Shown: positions 7,691-15,072, numbered from the stretch's first letter. The stretch is DNA of 32,337 bases from Bacteroidales bacterium (GCA_015654795.1 JAATGF010000018.1:1-32337), one strand, 5' to 3'. Made by a program: numbers and translations. The notes: generated by a model not told the origin, from the sequence alone.

Positions 7691-7766
7691 CGCAAGTTGT
7701 TTACTAATTTGGGCGCAAGTTAAATATTTTTTAAGCCATATACTCGGCGTACTCACCAGATTCAGA

Positions 7767-7774
7767 TATTTTTG
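7767..7774 (+). promoter_or_regulatory. -7 box only 4 bases from the ATP-grasp ATG
   Basis: TATTTTTG matches TAnnTTTG perfectly, and the ATG follows at 7779. If this box is used, transcription would begin at or beside the start codon and the mRNA would be leaderless. Confidence 0.5.
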
Positions 7775-7778
7775 CAGT

Positions 7779-9035
7779 ATGAAGCCCGACATCTACTATT
7801 TTAACCCCACCTGCGAGTTGGCAGTTGCCAATGGCTCAGCAAACTTTATGGCTCCTGCACAATTGCGACGATTTGAAAATGAACTTAGTACAATTCCATG
7901 GATTCTTGCCCAACCCGACGATTTTGTTTTAACAGATCAGATTCCATCTCCGCAATTTGCTGATCGATTGGAAAATGCAGGTTTCAGTCTTCCTTCTTTT
8001 CGTATAACAGAAAACTCTTTATCTGACTCCGCTTTTTTGTCTGCTGAAAAAGGGTTTCTTTTCCCCTGGGGATGGAGTCCCTCCTCCCACAAAATGCTTT
8101 CACCTTTAAAATCAGGGTGCTGCCCCGAATTTTTAAATTCTCCGGTCGCCGGTTGGCACGATATCCATCGCGAACTTTACAGCCGGAAATCAGCGCTTAC
8201 GATTCTGCAACGTATTGTTAATGAACATTATTCAGATAATATATTATCAGCTAAAGATCTGCCTGAAATTTGTACAAGTCACGAACAGATTATATCCCTT
8301 CAACAAAAGTGGGGAAAGGTAGTTGTGAAATCACCATGGAGTTCATCAGGCCGGGGATTACAGATTTTGCGTCCGAATGAGTACAATCAAACTAACAGGC
8401 AAGTAATTACAGGCTTTCTGAAACAACAGGGATTTGCCATTGTTGAGCCATGGCATAACAAAGTACTCGACCTCTCCTTCCAGTTTTTCTCTTTAGGAAA
8501 CGGAAACATCGAATATAGGGGCTTAACTTCCTTTTTAACAGATCATTCAGGCCGCTACACAGGAAATTATCTTCAGGAAATTCCTCCCGATCTCGCTCCT
8601 GATGTAAAAGATTTCCTACATGAAAACCAGAAGGATGTGGAACAGATTCTTCACCGCATTCTGACATTAAGTAATTATTCTACAGACTACTATGGCTGGT
8701 TTGGAGTCGATGCTTTAATCTTCAGATCGCCTGACAAAAAGTTAAGATTTCATCCTTGCATCGAAATCAATTGCCGGTTTACAATGGGAGCGATTGCCTT
8801 ACATTTAAGACCCCACCTTGCCGAACAATCAACCGGCGAATTTCGAATTGTGCACGGTAAAGAAGGACATTTTGCACAATTTAACGAAGAAATGGCAAAA
8901 AAAGAACCTGTAATTATTGAAAACGGCAAAATTGTAAATGGATTTATACCTGTGGTTCCCTCCTCACCTGAAAATAGTTTCGGAGCATATATAAGCGTGA
9001 AGGAAGCCAGAAAAAAAGAAATGAATTATTTTTAA
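7779..9035 (+). CDS. ATP-grasp fold protein of unknown substrate
   Basis: 418 residues. The ATP-grasp features lie in the C-terminal two thirds: a lysine-containing strand and glycine loop KVVVKSPWSSSGRGL (Lys184, loop 188-194), a downstream Glu223 in IVEPW, Asp311 in FGVDAL, and the metal-binding pair Glu329/Asn331 in CIEINCRFTMG. ATP-grasp enzymes join a carboxylate to an amine or thiol through an acyl-phosphate; the substrate here is unknown. The first 100 residues (YYFNPTCELAVANGS) look like a family-specific domain. It has no signal peptide. The start at 7779 keeps this N-terminal motif; the next Met is residue 24. It stands alone on this strand, with a 139-bp gap to the M56 gene. I am confident of the fold and ignorant of the pathway. 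Confidence 0.75.
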   Translation: MKPDIYYFNPTCELAVANGSANFMAPAQLRRFENELSTIPWILAQPDDFVLTDQIPSPQFADRLENAGFSLPSFRITENSLSDSAFLSAEKGFLFPWGWSPSSHKMLSPLKSGCCPEFLNSPVAGWHDIHRELYSRKSALTILQRIVNEHYSDNILSAKDLPEICTSHEQIISLQQKWGKVVVKSPWSSSGRGLQILRPNEYNQTNRQVITGFLKQQGFAIVEPWHNKVLDLSFQFFSLGNGNIEYRGLTSFLTDHSGRYTGNYLQEIPPDLAPDVKDFLHENQKDVEQILHRILTLSNYSTDYYGWFGVDALIFRSPDKKLRFHPCIEINCRFTMGAIALHLRPHLAEQSTGEFRIVHGKEGHFAQFNEEMAKKEPVIIENGKIVNGFIPVVPSSPENSFGAYISVKEARKKEMNYF

Positions 9036-9083
9036 TTTTATATAAATCTATATTGCAGCGTATTACAATGCATTAATAAATAT

Positions 9084-9149
9084 TAACTGAAATTTAAGTT
9101 GTAAAACGTATTTTACAGTTTTATAACTGAAATATAAGTTATACATTTG
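9084..9149 (+). promoter_or_regulatory. Promoter with stacked inverted repeats before the M56/BlaI operon
   Basis: The -7 box TACATTTG is at 9142-9149. Upstream are two direct repeats, TAACTGAAATTTAAGTT (9084-9100) and TAACTGAAATATAAGTT (9124-9140), exactly 40 bp apart. The first is itself near-palindromic (AACT...AGTT, 14 of 16 positions). The second extends to TATAACT-N8-AGTTATA, overlapping the -7 box. Between them lies TGTAAAA-CGTA-TTTTACA (9100-9117). These are good candidates for operators of the BlaI-type repressor encoded in the same operon. Confidence 0.55.
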
Positions 9150-9173
9150 CGATGAACTTTAAATTTTGAAATT

Positions 9174-10652
9174 ATGAATACGACATTTTTTTATTTTTTA
9201 ATCGAATCATCAATCTGTCTGCTTTTCTTCCTTGCCATTTATCGGTTGGCGATTTCAAACTTAACTCATTTTAATTGGATGAGGGGGTATTTATTATCGG
9301 GTCTTGCGCTTAGTATAATCTTACCACTGATAAAAATACCTGGACAATGGTCTCATTCATTACTTGGTAATGCGCTTTTTGATAAACCATTATCGCTAAC
9401 TATGATGGATCCGTTGATGATATTTACACCAAAATCCATTGAATCGGGCATGCAGGCAAGTTCTCATTTAAGTGACTGGGAGTCTTTGATATTCGTTTTA
9501 TCGGCGATTTATTTTATTGGCGTGCTCTTTAAATCAATTGCACTGTTTAGTAATTTACTTCAAATCAGAGAATACATAAGAGAAAGCCCTAAGCACAAGG
9601 AGGGTAAGTATTGGATTATCAATACGAACAAAGAAGTTGCGGCGTTTTCATTCCTGAATTTTATATTTATCAATGGCGATTATAAAGACCTGACCACCTC
9701 GGAGTTACAACAAATTAAAAATCATGAAGTTATACACGTGAATCAACGACATACGATTGATATTTTATTTATCGAAATAATCGGTATCCTATTATGGTTT
9801 AACCCATTGGTCCGTTATGCAAAAAATAAATTGCAGGAGATTCATGAATACATTGCAGATGAGAAAACTGCCGGAAACGGGGAAATGAAAAAGCGTTATG
9901 CACAGCTACTTTTCAATCTCGCCTCAGAGGCAAAGGCATTTTGTCTTTCGACGGGCTTTTCTGGTAAGCAAATTAACAACCGAATTGTAATGGTATCAAA
10001 AACACGCTCATTACCAAGGCATAAGTTAATTTTCATCTCCCTTATTCCTGCTGTAGCCTTTCTCATTTTGTCATTTTCTTATATCGATAATCCAACTACA
10101 ACAGTTCAGGCAAATATTCAAAACCATGAAATCAATGCCGGAAATAATTCTTCACTTAAAATAGGAAAGATAAACTGGGTAAATAATACGATCATCAATA
10201 CAGATGGATTAAATAAAATATTGGGGCTAAAGACCGGAGATGAATATATTAAAGAGAATTTTGAAAACCGTATCTGGTCAGATATGGATGGAATTGCTAC
10301 TTTTTATTTAGATAAAGGATATGTATTCTCAAAAATGGATATTCTGGAAAACCCAACGAATGAGGGTGTTGTCGATCTGACAATTACAATTTACGAAGGA
10401 ACTCCGAGTAAAATTGGTAAAGTAGTCATCAGGGGAAATAAACGAGTATCCGCTGAAGATATTCTCGCAAGAATTAGTGTGAAACCAGGTGATTTGTTTA
10501 GTAAAACCAAAATTATAGAATCTGTCAGGGCTTTAAGTAGTATGGGTAAATTTGATAATGAAACAATTAAACCAGATTTAACTCCGCTGCCTACGGAATC
10601 CAATAGTGATTTTGCCATCGTTGATGTTGCATTCGAAGTAACCGAAAAATAA
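9174..10652 (+). CDS. BlaR1-like M56 metallopeptidase fused to two POTRA domains
   Basis: 492 residues. The N-terminal part is a multi-pass membrane M56 peptidase. Hydrophobic segments lie at about 5-28, 38-55, 105-127, 195-213 and 283-302. The zinc motif HEVIH is at 184-188, with EYIADE (225-230) as the probable third-ligand region. Past the last helix, residues about 329-409 and 410-492 read as two BamA/Omp85-type POTRA repeats: an ATFYLDKGYVFSKMD helix-strand and VDLTITIYEG in the first, then KIGKVVIRGNKRVSAEDI, VKPGDLF and FEVTEK in the second. BlaR1/MecR1 sensors usually end in a penicillin-binding domain. POTRA repeats normally bind peptide strands, so this tail may sense unfolded or envelope proteins (inference). 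It is followed 7 bp later by a BlaI gene. Confidence 0.88.
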   Translation: MNTTFFYFLIESSICLLFFLAIYRLAISNLTHFNWMRGYLLSGLALSIILPLIKIPGQWSHSLLGNALFDKPLSLTMMDPLMIFTPKSIESGMQASSHLSDWESLIFVLSAIYFIGVLFKSIALFSNLLQIREYIRESPKHKEGKYWIINTNKEVAAFSFLNFIFINGDYKDLTTSELQQIKNHEVIHVNQRHTIDILFIEIIGILLWFNPLVRYAKNKLQEIHEYIADEKTAGNGEMKKRYAQLLFNLASEAKAFCLSTGFSGKQINNRIVMVSKTRSLPRHKLIFISLIPAVAFLILSFSYIDNPTTTVQANIQNHEINAGNNSSLKIGKINWVNNTIINTDGLNKILGLKTGDEYIKENFENRIWSDMDGIATFYLDKGYVFSKMDILENPTNEGVVDLTITIYEGTPSKIGKVVIRGNKRVSAEDILARISVKPGDLFSKTKIIESVRALSSMGKFDNETIKPDLTPLPTESNSDFAIVDVAFEVTEK

Positions 10653-10659
10653 TAGAAAA

Positions 10660-11022
10660 ATGGAAGAACTTACAAAAGCGGAAGAACGCATCATGCAAAT
10701 ATTCTGGAAACTCAAAAAGGCATTTGTTAAAGATGTGATTGAGCAAATATCAGAAGAACCGAAACCACCTTACAATACAATTTCTTCGGTTGTAAGGATA
10801 TTGGTCAGTAAAGGATATCTTAGCTACAAAGCGTATGGAAAAACGTATGAATATTATCCCGCAATTAGTAAATCGGAATATCGTAAAATACAAGTGAAAA
10901 AAATTATTTCAGGCTACTTTAGCGATTCCCCCGCTTCGTTGGTTTCATTTATGGTAAAGGAAGAGAAACTAACTAAGGAAGAGATTGAAAAACTTAAGGA
11001 TATCATCAATAAAATTGAATAG
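10660..11022 (+). CDS. BlaI/MecI/CopY family winged-helix repressor
   Basis: 120 residues. The N-terminal two thirds form the BlaI winged helix: LTKAEERIMQIFWKL, FVKDVIEQI, then PYNTISSVVRILVSKGYLSY as the recognition helix and wing, and GKTYEYYPAIS. The C-terminal part (QVKKIISGYF...LTKEEIEKLKDII) is the dimerisation helix pair, where BlaR1-linked cleavage normally occurs. It lies 7 bp after the M56 gene and is surely cotranscribed. The order is peptidase first, repressor second. Expected role: dimeric repressor of its own promoter, inactivated when the M56 protein is stimulated. No beta-lactamase or other obvious target gene is adjacent. Confidence 0.92.
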   Translation: MEELTKAEERIMQIFWKLKKAFVKDVIEQISEEPKPPYNTISSVVRILVSKGYLSYKAYGKTYEYYPAISKSEYRKIQVKKIISGYFSDSPASLVSFMVKEEKLTKEEIEKLKDIINKIE

Positions 11023-11050
11023 AAATTTTTGATTCCCCGATTTCCACTAC

Positions 11051-11118
11051 AAGAGCAGGATTAATTAAAGTTGCAATAATTAATTAATATTAAACAACTT
11101 ACGATTGATCCTGCTCTT
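11051..11118. repeat. 23-bp imperfect inverted repeat between convergent genes
   Basis: AAGAGCAGGATTAATTAAAG (from 11051) faces its near complement ending ATCCTGCTCTT (11095-11118). The outer 11 bp are perfect, and the inner CAACTT/AAGTTG also pairs. The right arm covers the last codons and stop of the minus-strand gene ending at 11099. It could terminate the M56-BlaI transcript, but the loop of about 21 bases and poor T run make it a weak terminator. Confidence 0.55.
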
Positions 11119-11425
11119 TATCCAGTTTTATTTTCAAGTCAGCAAACTGACTATTATTAAAAGGCAAATAGGTATTCTGTTCGGGTTGCTCTTCGATCTC
11201 AAATATTATCTCATCAATCCGTATATCATTATAACCTATTCCTGTAACGCCTGATATCTGTTTCCGCACAGTAATCTCGTCAGTTCCAATCTCGCGCATG
11301 TGAATAACCTTTCCAATCATCCCGATCACTGATCCAATGGGCAAAGGTTTTCCGGCAATTTCGCAAATCCGTTCAATAATCTCGTTGATCTGTTCGTCCT
11401 GACCTGCTATTATATTTTTTTGCAT
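11099..11425 (-). CDS. Small protein of unknown function
   Basis: 108 residues, predicted cytoplasmic, with an N-terminal helix (DEQINEIIERICEIAGKPL), a glycine-rich middle (PIGSVIGMIGKVIHMREIGTDEITVRKQISGVTGIG) and an acidic tail. No family is recognised. It is convergent with the BlaI gene and divergent from argS, with about 100 bp to the argS ATG. Its end overlaps the right arm of the inverted repeat at 11051-11118. Regular codon usage and a clean frame suggest a real gene, but nothing in the sequence gives a function. Confidence 0.65.
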   Translation of the reverse strand: MQKNIIAGQDEQINEIIERICEIAGKPLPIGSVIGMIGKVIHMREIGTDEITVRKQISGVTGIGYNDIRIDEIIFEIEEQPEQNTYLPFNNSQFADLKIKLDKEQDQS

Positions 11426-11490
11426 ATCCTGCTTTTTTAATTAAACATAAATCAATCTGGTTGCACGAATAAAAATAGGGACTATTTTCA

Positions 11491-11498
11491 TATATTTG
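11491..11498 (+). promoter_or_regulatory. -7 box of argS (decides the start codon)
   Basis: TATATTTG matches TAnnTTTG perfectly. The longest open frame of argS begins at the TTG inside this box (11496-11498), which cannot be the true start if the box is used. The first ATG after it is 11526. Confidence 0.65.
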
Positions 11499-11525
11499 CG
11501 CTCTCAAAATGACAACGCAAAAGTA

Positions 11526-13310
11526 ATGGAAATCTTAATCAGGAATAAAGTAATTGAAGCAATTAAAGAGCTTTACGGACAAGAAGTTGACGAAAAACAG
11601 GTACAGGTTCAAACGACCCGAAAGGAATTTACGGGCGATAAAACCCTCGTGGTTTTTCCATTCCTGAGATTTTCAAAAAAGACAGCCGAACAAACGGCCG
11701 AAGAAATCGGAACTTATCTTGTAAATTCGATACCCGTAATTTCGGAATTCAATATTGTAAAGGGATTTCTCAATCTCGTGATTGACAATAGTTACTGGAT
11801 CGACCAACTTAATCTTGCAGCCGCTGACCCAAAATTCGGATTCAAGACATCTGATGAGAAGTCGGAACTCGTTATGATCGAGTATTCCTCCCCAAATACG
11901 AATAAACCGCTTCATCTTGGTCATATCCGCAATAATCTGCTCGGCTATTCCATCAGCGAAATTATGAAAGCTAACGGCAATAAAGTGGTGAAAACCAATA
12001 TTGTGAACGACCGTGGAATACATATTTGCAAATCGATGGTTGCCTGGAAAAAACTGGGCAATGGCGAAACTCCTGAATCGTCGGGCAAAAAGGGTGATCA
12101 TTTAGTCGGTGAATATTACGTGAAATTCGATCAGCTCTATAAAACAGAGATTGCAGGTTTAATTGCTGATGGGTTGAGTGAAGATGAAGCAAAGGAAAAA
12201 TCGCCGATCATTAATGAAGCCCGCGAAATGCTTCGCCAATGGGAAGCTAACGATCCGGAAACCCGAGATCTGTGGCAACGGATGAACAGCTGGGTTTACA
12301 AAGGGTTTGATGAAACGTATAAAACACTGGGTGTTGATTTTGATAAAATCTACTACGAATCAAATACTTATACTGTTGGTCGCGACGAAGTATTGCGTGG
12401 TGTGAAAGAGGGAATCTTCGAACAGGTGGATGATACCTCTGTTTGGGCAAATCTTGAGAAAGATGGCCTCGACCGAAAGATACTTCTTCGCTCGGATGGA
12501 ACCTCTGTCTATATGACACAGGATATTGGTACTGCCAAAATTCGTTATACGGATTTCCCGATCGATCATATGATTTATGTCGTTGGGAATGAGCAAAATT
12601 ACCATTTCCAGGTATTGTCGCTCCTGCTCGATAAATTAGGTTACAAATGGGGTAAAAATCTCTATCACTTCTCGTACGGAATGGTTGAACTGCCGCAGGG
12701 CCGAATGAAATCACGTGAAGGAACGGTTGTTGATGCTGATGATTTAGTGGCCGATATGATTGATGTAGCCCGTAAAGTCTCTGAAGAGCTTGGAAAACTT
12801 GATGGTTATTCAGATGAGGAGAAAGAAAAAATTTATCGCACAGTCGCACTCGGCGCGCTTAAATATTTCATTCTGAAAGTCGATCCTAAAAAGACGATGA
12901 TGTTCAATCCTGAAGAATCGATTGATTTTAACGGGAATACCGGCCCTTTTATTCAATACACTTATGCGCGCATTCAGAGTGTTTTACGCAAAGCTTCCGA
13001 TGCCGGTATTGTTATTCCACAGCAAGTCCCTCAAATTGTCCTCAATGACAAAGAGAGTGCCTTAATAAAAATTTTAAGTGCGTTCCCAGATGCGGTGAAG
13101 GAAGCGGGCGTGAATCATAGTCCTGCGCTTATTGCTAATTTTGTGTACGATCTCGTAAAAGAGTTTAACCAGTTTTATCACGATATCACCATTATGAATG
13201 AGCCCGATGAAGAAATCCGTAAATTCAGATTGCTCCTGGCTAAAACAATAGGTCAAACAATTAAGAACGGTTTCTCTTTGCTTGGAATTGAAGTTCCGGA
13301 AAGAATGTAG
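11526..13310 (+). CDS. argS: Arginyl-tRNA synthetase
   Basis: 594 residues from ATG 11526 (MEILIRNKVIEAI), the usual ArgRS length. It attaches arginine to tRNA-Arg in the cytoplasm. An N-terminal Add-1 tRNA-recognition domain precedes the class I catalytic core, with the HIGH motif as HLGH (130-133) in SSPNTNKPLHLGHIRNN. The KMSKS loop is replaced by GRMKSREG, as in many ArgRS. The C-terminal DALR-type anticodon-binding helical domain (FNPEESIDFNGNTGPFIQYTYARI onward) is complete. A -7 box lies 27 bases upstream. A TA pair follows 48 bp after the stop codon. Confidence 0.97.
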   Translation: MEILIRNKVIEAIKELYGQEVDEKQVQVQTTRKEFTGDKTLVVFPFLRFSKKTAEQTAEEIGTYLVNSIPVISEFNIVKGFLNLVIDNSYWIDQLNLAAADPKFGFKTSDEKSELVMIEYSSPNTNKPLHLGHIRNNLLGYSISEIMKANGNKVVKTNIVNDRGIHICKSMVAWKKLGNGETPESSGKKGDHLVGEYYVKFDQLYKTEIAGLIADGLSEDEAKEKSPIINEAREMLRQWEANDPETRDLWQRMNSWVYKGFDETYKTLGVDFDKIYYESNTYTVGRDEVLRGVKEGIFEQVDDTSVWANLEKDGLDRKILLRSDGTSVYMTQDIGTAKIRYTDFPIDHMIYVVGNEQNYHFQVLSLLLDKLGYKWGKNLYHFSYGMVELPQGRMKSREGTVVDADDLVADMIDVARKVSEELGKLDGYSDEEKEKIYRTVALGALKYFILKVDPKKTMMFNPEESIDFNGNTGPFIQYTYARIQSVLRKASDAGIVIPQQVPQIVLNDKESALIKILSAFPDAVKEAGVNHSPALIANFVYDLVKEFNQFYHDITIMNEPDEEIRKFRLLLAKTIGQTIKNGFSLLGIEVPERM

Positions 13311-13342
13311 TTGTATTGATATCAAAAATATCGCTAAATTTG
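13311..13342 (+). promoter_or_regulatory. Promoter of the ParE/RelE-type TA operon
   Basis: -33 TTG at 13311-13313, a 21-base spacer, then the -7 box TAAATTTG at 13335-13342, 16 bases before the antitoxin ATG. The pair begins one base after the argS stop codon, so the TA operon has its own promoter. Confidence 0.6.
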
Positions 13343-13358
13343 TAAAAAAGAAGAGAAA

Positions 13359-13601
13359 ATGGACACAATAGAATTAAAAAAAAGCTTTCATCTTCTCATT
13401 GACAGTATTGACAATGAGAATCTTCTGATCAACTTCTACGATATTATTAAAAAAAGATCTTCCGCAAAAGAAGGACAGTTATGGGAAAAACTCACAATTA
13501 AGGATAAGAAAGAACTGTTATTAGCGCTTGAAGAAAGTGAAGATCCTGAAAACCTGATCAGCCATGAGGAAATGAAAAAGAGACATCAAAAATGGCTTTA
13601 G
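13359..13601 (+). CDS. Putative antitoxin of a ParE/RelE pair
   Basis: 80 residues, helical and charged (WEKLTIKDKKELLLALEESEDPENLISHEEMKKRHQKWL). No DNA-binding domain is obvious by eye. The ISHEEMKKRHQKWL tail is typical of small Bacteroidota antitoxins paired with RelE/ParE toxins, where the C-terminal helix wraps the toxin. Its last 10 bases overlap the toxin start (13592), the classic translational coupling of TA pairs. Assignment rests mainly on this context. Confidence 0.8.
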   Translation: MDTIELKKSFHLLIDSIDNENLLINFYDIIKKRSSAKEGQLWEKLTIKDKKELLLALEESEDPENLISHEEMKKRHQKWL

Positions 13602-13888
13602 AGTTATACTGGTCAAAGAGAGCAGATAAGAAATTTGATAGAATTCTTGAATACCTGTTACTTGAATGGGGTGAAAGTGTCACAAAATCGTTTGTTAAAG
13701 AAGTTTATGATTTTCTGGATATTCTATCAGAGTTTCCAGAAATTGGAACAATAGAGAACAAAGAAAAGGGAATAAGGGGCTTTACGATAATCGAACAAAT
13801 AAATGTCTTTTACAAAATAGACGGCAACAAAATTATTCTTTTAAACTTCTTTGACAACCGGCAAAACCCTAAAAAGAAAAGATTTTAA
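13592..13888 (+). CDS. RelE/ParE superfamily toxin
   Basis: 98 residues with the ParE fold signature: LYWSKRADKKFDRILEYLLLEWGE, FVKEVYDFLDILSEFPEIGT, then the beta strands IRGFTIIEQINVFYKIDGNKIILLNFFDNRQNP. ParE-type toxins inhibit gyrase and RelE-type toxins cut ribosome-bound mRNA; by eye this is nearer the Bacteroidota ParE-like group. It overlaps the antitoxin gene by 10 bp and is followed 16 bp later by a DUF2442 gene, probably in the same transcript. Confidence 0.88.
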   Translation: MALELYWSKRADKKFDRILEYLLLEWGESVTKSFVKEVYDFLDILSEFPEIGTIENKEKGIRGFTIIEQINVFYKIDGNKIILLNFFDNRQNPKKKRF

Positions 13889-13904
13889 TCATTCTCGAAA
13901 AGCC

Positions 13905-14168
13905 ATGTTTTTGGAAATATCAGATGCAAAATATTTAGGTGATTACAAGATTAGCCTGATTTTTAATACGGGAGAATCTAAAATTGTTGATTTATCTGAG
14001 GAATTAAATGGTAAAGTATTTGAGCCACTAAAAGATAAATCTTACTTCCAGTCGTTTATGATAAAATACAACACTGTTGAGTGGAGTAATGGCGCTGATT
14101 TTGCGCCTGAATTTCTCCTTGAATTAGGCAAAAAACAAGAAGAATCAATAAATAAGATATGTGCCTGA
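13905..14168 (+). CDS. DUF2442 domain protein
   Basis: 87 residues from ATG 13905 (MFLEISDAKYLGDYKISLIF). The frame is open to 13851, but that would overlap the toxin gene and adds non-conserved residues. The DUF2442 pattern is clear: YKISLIFNTGESKIVDL, then FEPLKDKSYFQSFMI and the ending NTVEWSNGADFAPEFLLEL. DUF2442 proteins are small, of unknown biochemistry, and often found beside DUF4160 proteins or TA genes; some are proposed as antitoxin-like. Here it follows the ParE-type toxin after 16 bp and is likely cotranscribed. Confidence 0.88.
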   Translation: MFLEISDAKYLGDYKISLIFNTGESKIVDLSEELNGKVFEPLKDKSYFQSFMIKYNTVEWSNGADFAPEFLLELGKKQEESINKICA

Positions 14169-14257
14169 TCGGAATGAAAGAGAAACATCTTTTGTATGAT
14201 AGTTTTAATCTTTGATAAAGAGTGTTTTTAGCGGTATTTTTGAATATTTTATTTTCA

Positions 14258-14265
14258 TATCTTTG
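14258..14265 (+). promoter_or_regulatory. -7 box of the VapBC operon
   Basis: TATCTTTG fits TAnnTTTG perfectly. A TTTG lies 15 bases upstream (14239-14242). A start near 14272 would place the inverted repeat at 14274-14327 at the very 5' end of the mRNA, about 90 bases before the VapB-like ATG. Confidence 0.55.
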
Positions 14266-14273
14266 TTTTATGA

Positions 14274-14327
14274 AATAGCCATGACTAAATAGTCACAAAT
14301 TGGAATGAATATTTCATCATGGCTATT
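14274..14327 (+). promoter_or_regulatory. Nested inverted repeats in the VapBC leader
   Basis: AATAGCCATGA (14274-14284) pairs perfectly with TCATGGCTATT (14317-14327). Overlapping the left arm is a second hairpin, TGACTA-AA-TAGTCA (14282-14295), which is mutually exclusive with the outer stem's base. It could act as an operator palindrome for the VapB-like protein or as an alternative RNA fold. Confidence 0.5.
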
Positions 14328-14360
14328 CCATCTGGCCTTTAAAAAACAAATTATTCTCAG

Positions 14361-14570
14361 ATGAAAGCAATAAAAAATATTGAATCAAAGATTAGCAAGT
14401 TGTCTCCGGGATTAATCGGTGAATTAGACCATTATTTGGATTATTTGATTAATAAAGGGGCGGTTCAAAAACCAGGGAAATTAAAACAAGATTGGGCTGG
14501 TGGATTAAAGGATGTGCAGATGTCAGCTATTGACTTACAAAAAAAAGCACTGGATTGGAGACAAAAGTAA
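14361..14570 (+). CDS. VapB-like antitoxin (DUF2281-like)
   Basis: 69 residues. It begins with KAIKNIESKISKLSPGLIGELDHYLDYLINK, the helical pattern of DUF2281-type antitoxins paired with PIN toxins. The C-terminal half (LKQDWAGGLKDVQMSAIDLQKKALDWRQK) is the expected toxin-binding extension: tryptophan-flanked helices like those of other VapB partners. The stop codon lies 16 bases inside the following PIN gene, so translation is coupled. It should neutralise the PIN toxin and repress the operon, possibly through the palindromes upstream. Confidence 0.85.
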   Translation: MKAIKNIESKISKLSPGLIGELDHYLDYLINKGAVQKPGKLKQDWAGGLKDVQMSAIDLQKKALDWRQK

Positions 14571-14974
14571 GATACTTGGTTGATACCAATGTATGGTTAG
14601 AGCGACTCTTAGACCAGGAAAAATCCGAGGTCGCTTCAGGATTTTTTGACCTAATTCCAACAGATAAACTATTCGTAAGTGATTTTTCAGTCCATTCAAT
14701 AGGTGTAATTTTATCAAGATTAAAGAAATTTGATGTTTTCGAAAAATTTATAGAAGATTTATTTGTATACGGGCAAATAGAGTTATTGGCTCTTGATACT
14801 GTTGATTTGTTAGATGTTATAACGAATATACAGAAATACAAACTTGATTTTGATGATTCTTATCAATTCTCTATTGCTCAAAAATATGATTTGACCATCA
14901 TAACATTTGACAAGGATTTTAATATTGAAGGAATTAAAAAAAATAGCCCTGATGAGATAATTGACAAACAATAA
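14555..14974 (+). CDS. vapC: VapC-type PIN-domain ribonuclease toxin
   Basis: 139 residues, normal PIN length. Acidic active-site residues are visible: Asp10 in YLVDTNVWLERL, a cluster Asp98/Asp100/Asp101 in LDFDDSYQ, and Asp119 in ITFDKDF. The second canonical position, normally Glu near residue 40, appears to be Asp43 in VSDFSVHSIG. PIN toxins of this kind are Mg-dependent endonucleases, often cutting tRNA or rRNA. The gene overlaps its VapB-like antitoxin by 16 bp and is followed by a bidirectional terminator shared with the convergent fumarase gene. Confidence 0.92.
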   Translation: METKVRYLVDTNVWLERLLDQEKSEVASGFFDLIPTDKLFVSDFSVHSIGVILSRLKKFDVFEKFIEDLFVYGQIELLALDTVDLLDVITNIQKYKLDFDDSYQFSIAQKYDLTIITFDKDFNIEGIKKNSPDEIIDKQ

Positions 14975-14998
14975 ACTACATCCACAAAATCTATTACA

Positions 14999-15035
14999 AA
15001 AATAGGGTGTCCCAACCAATGAGACACCCTATTTT
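14999..15035. terminator. Bidirectional terminator between vapC and fumarase
   Basis: A 13-bp perfect stem, AAAATAGGGTGTC (14999-15011) with GACACCCTATTTT (15023-15035), and an 11-base loop. A and T runs lie on both sides, so it serves the two convergent transcripts. Confidence 0.9.
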
Positions 15036-15072
15036 ATTTGTCCTTGACAGCTAATAAATACTTAGCAATCAA

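Noticed and set aside
12247..12849. 200-codon minus-strand frame opposite argS
   Set aside because: It is the antisense shadow of a clearly conserved argS catalytic region and is rich in His, Gln, Tyr and Arg, as shadows of this kind are.
14361..14974. Frameshift in the VapBC pair
   Set aside because: The antitoxin and toxin overlap by 16 bp in different frames, which is the normal coupling for such pairs; both genes are complete.
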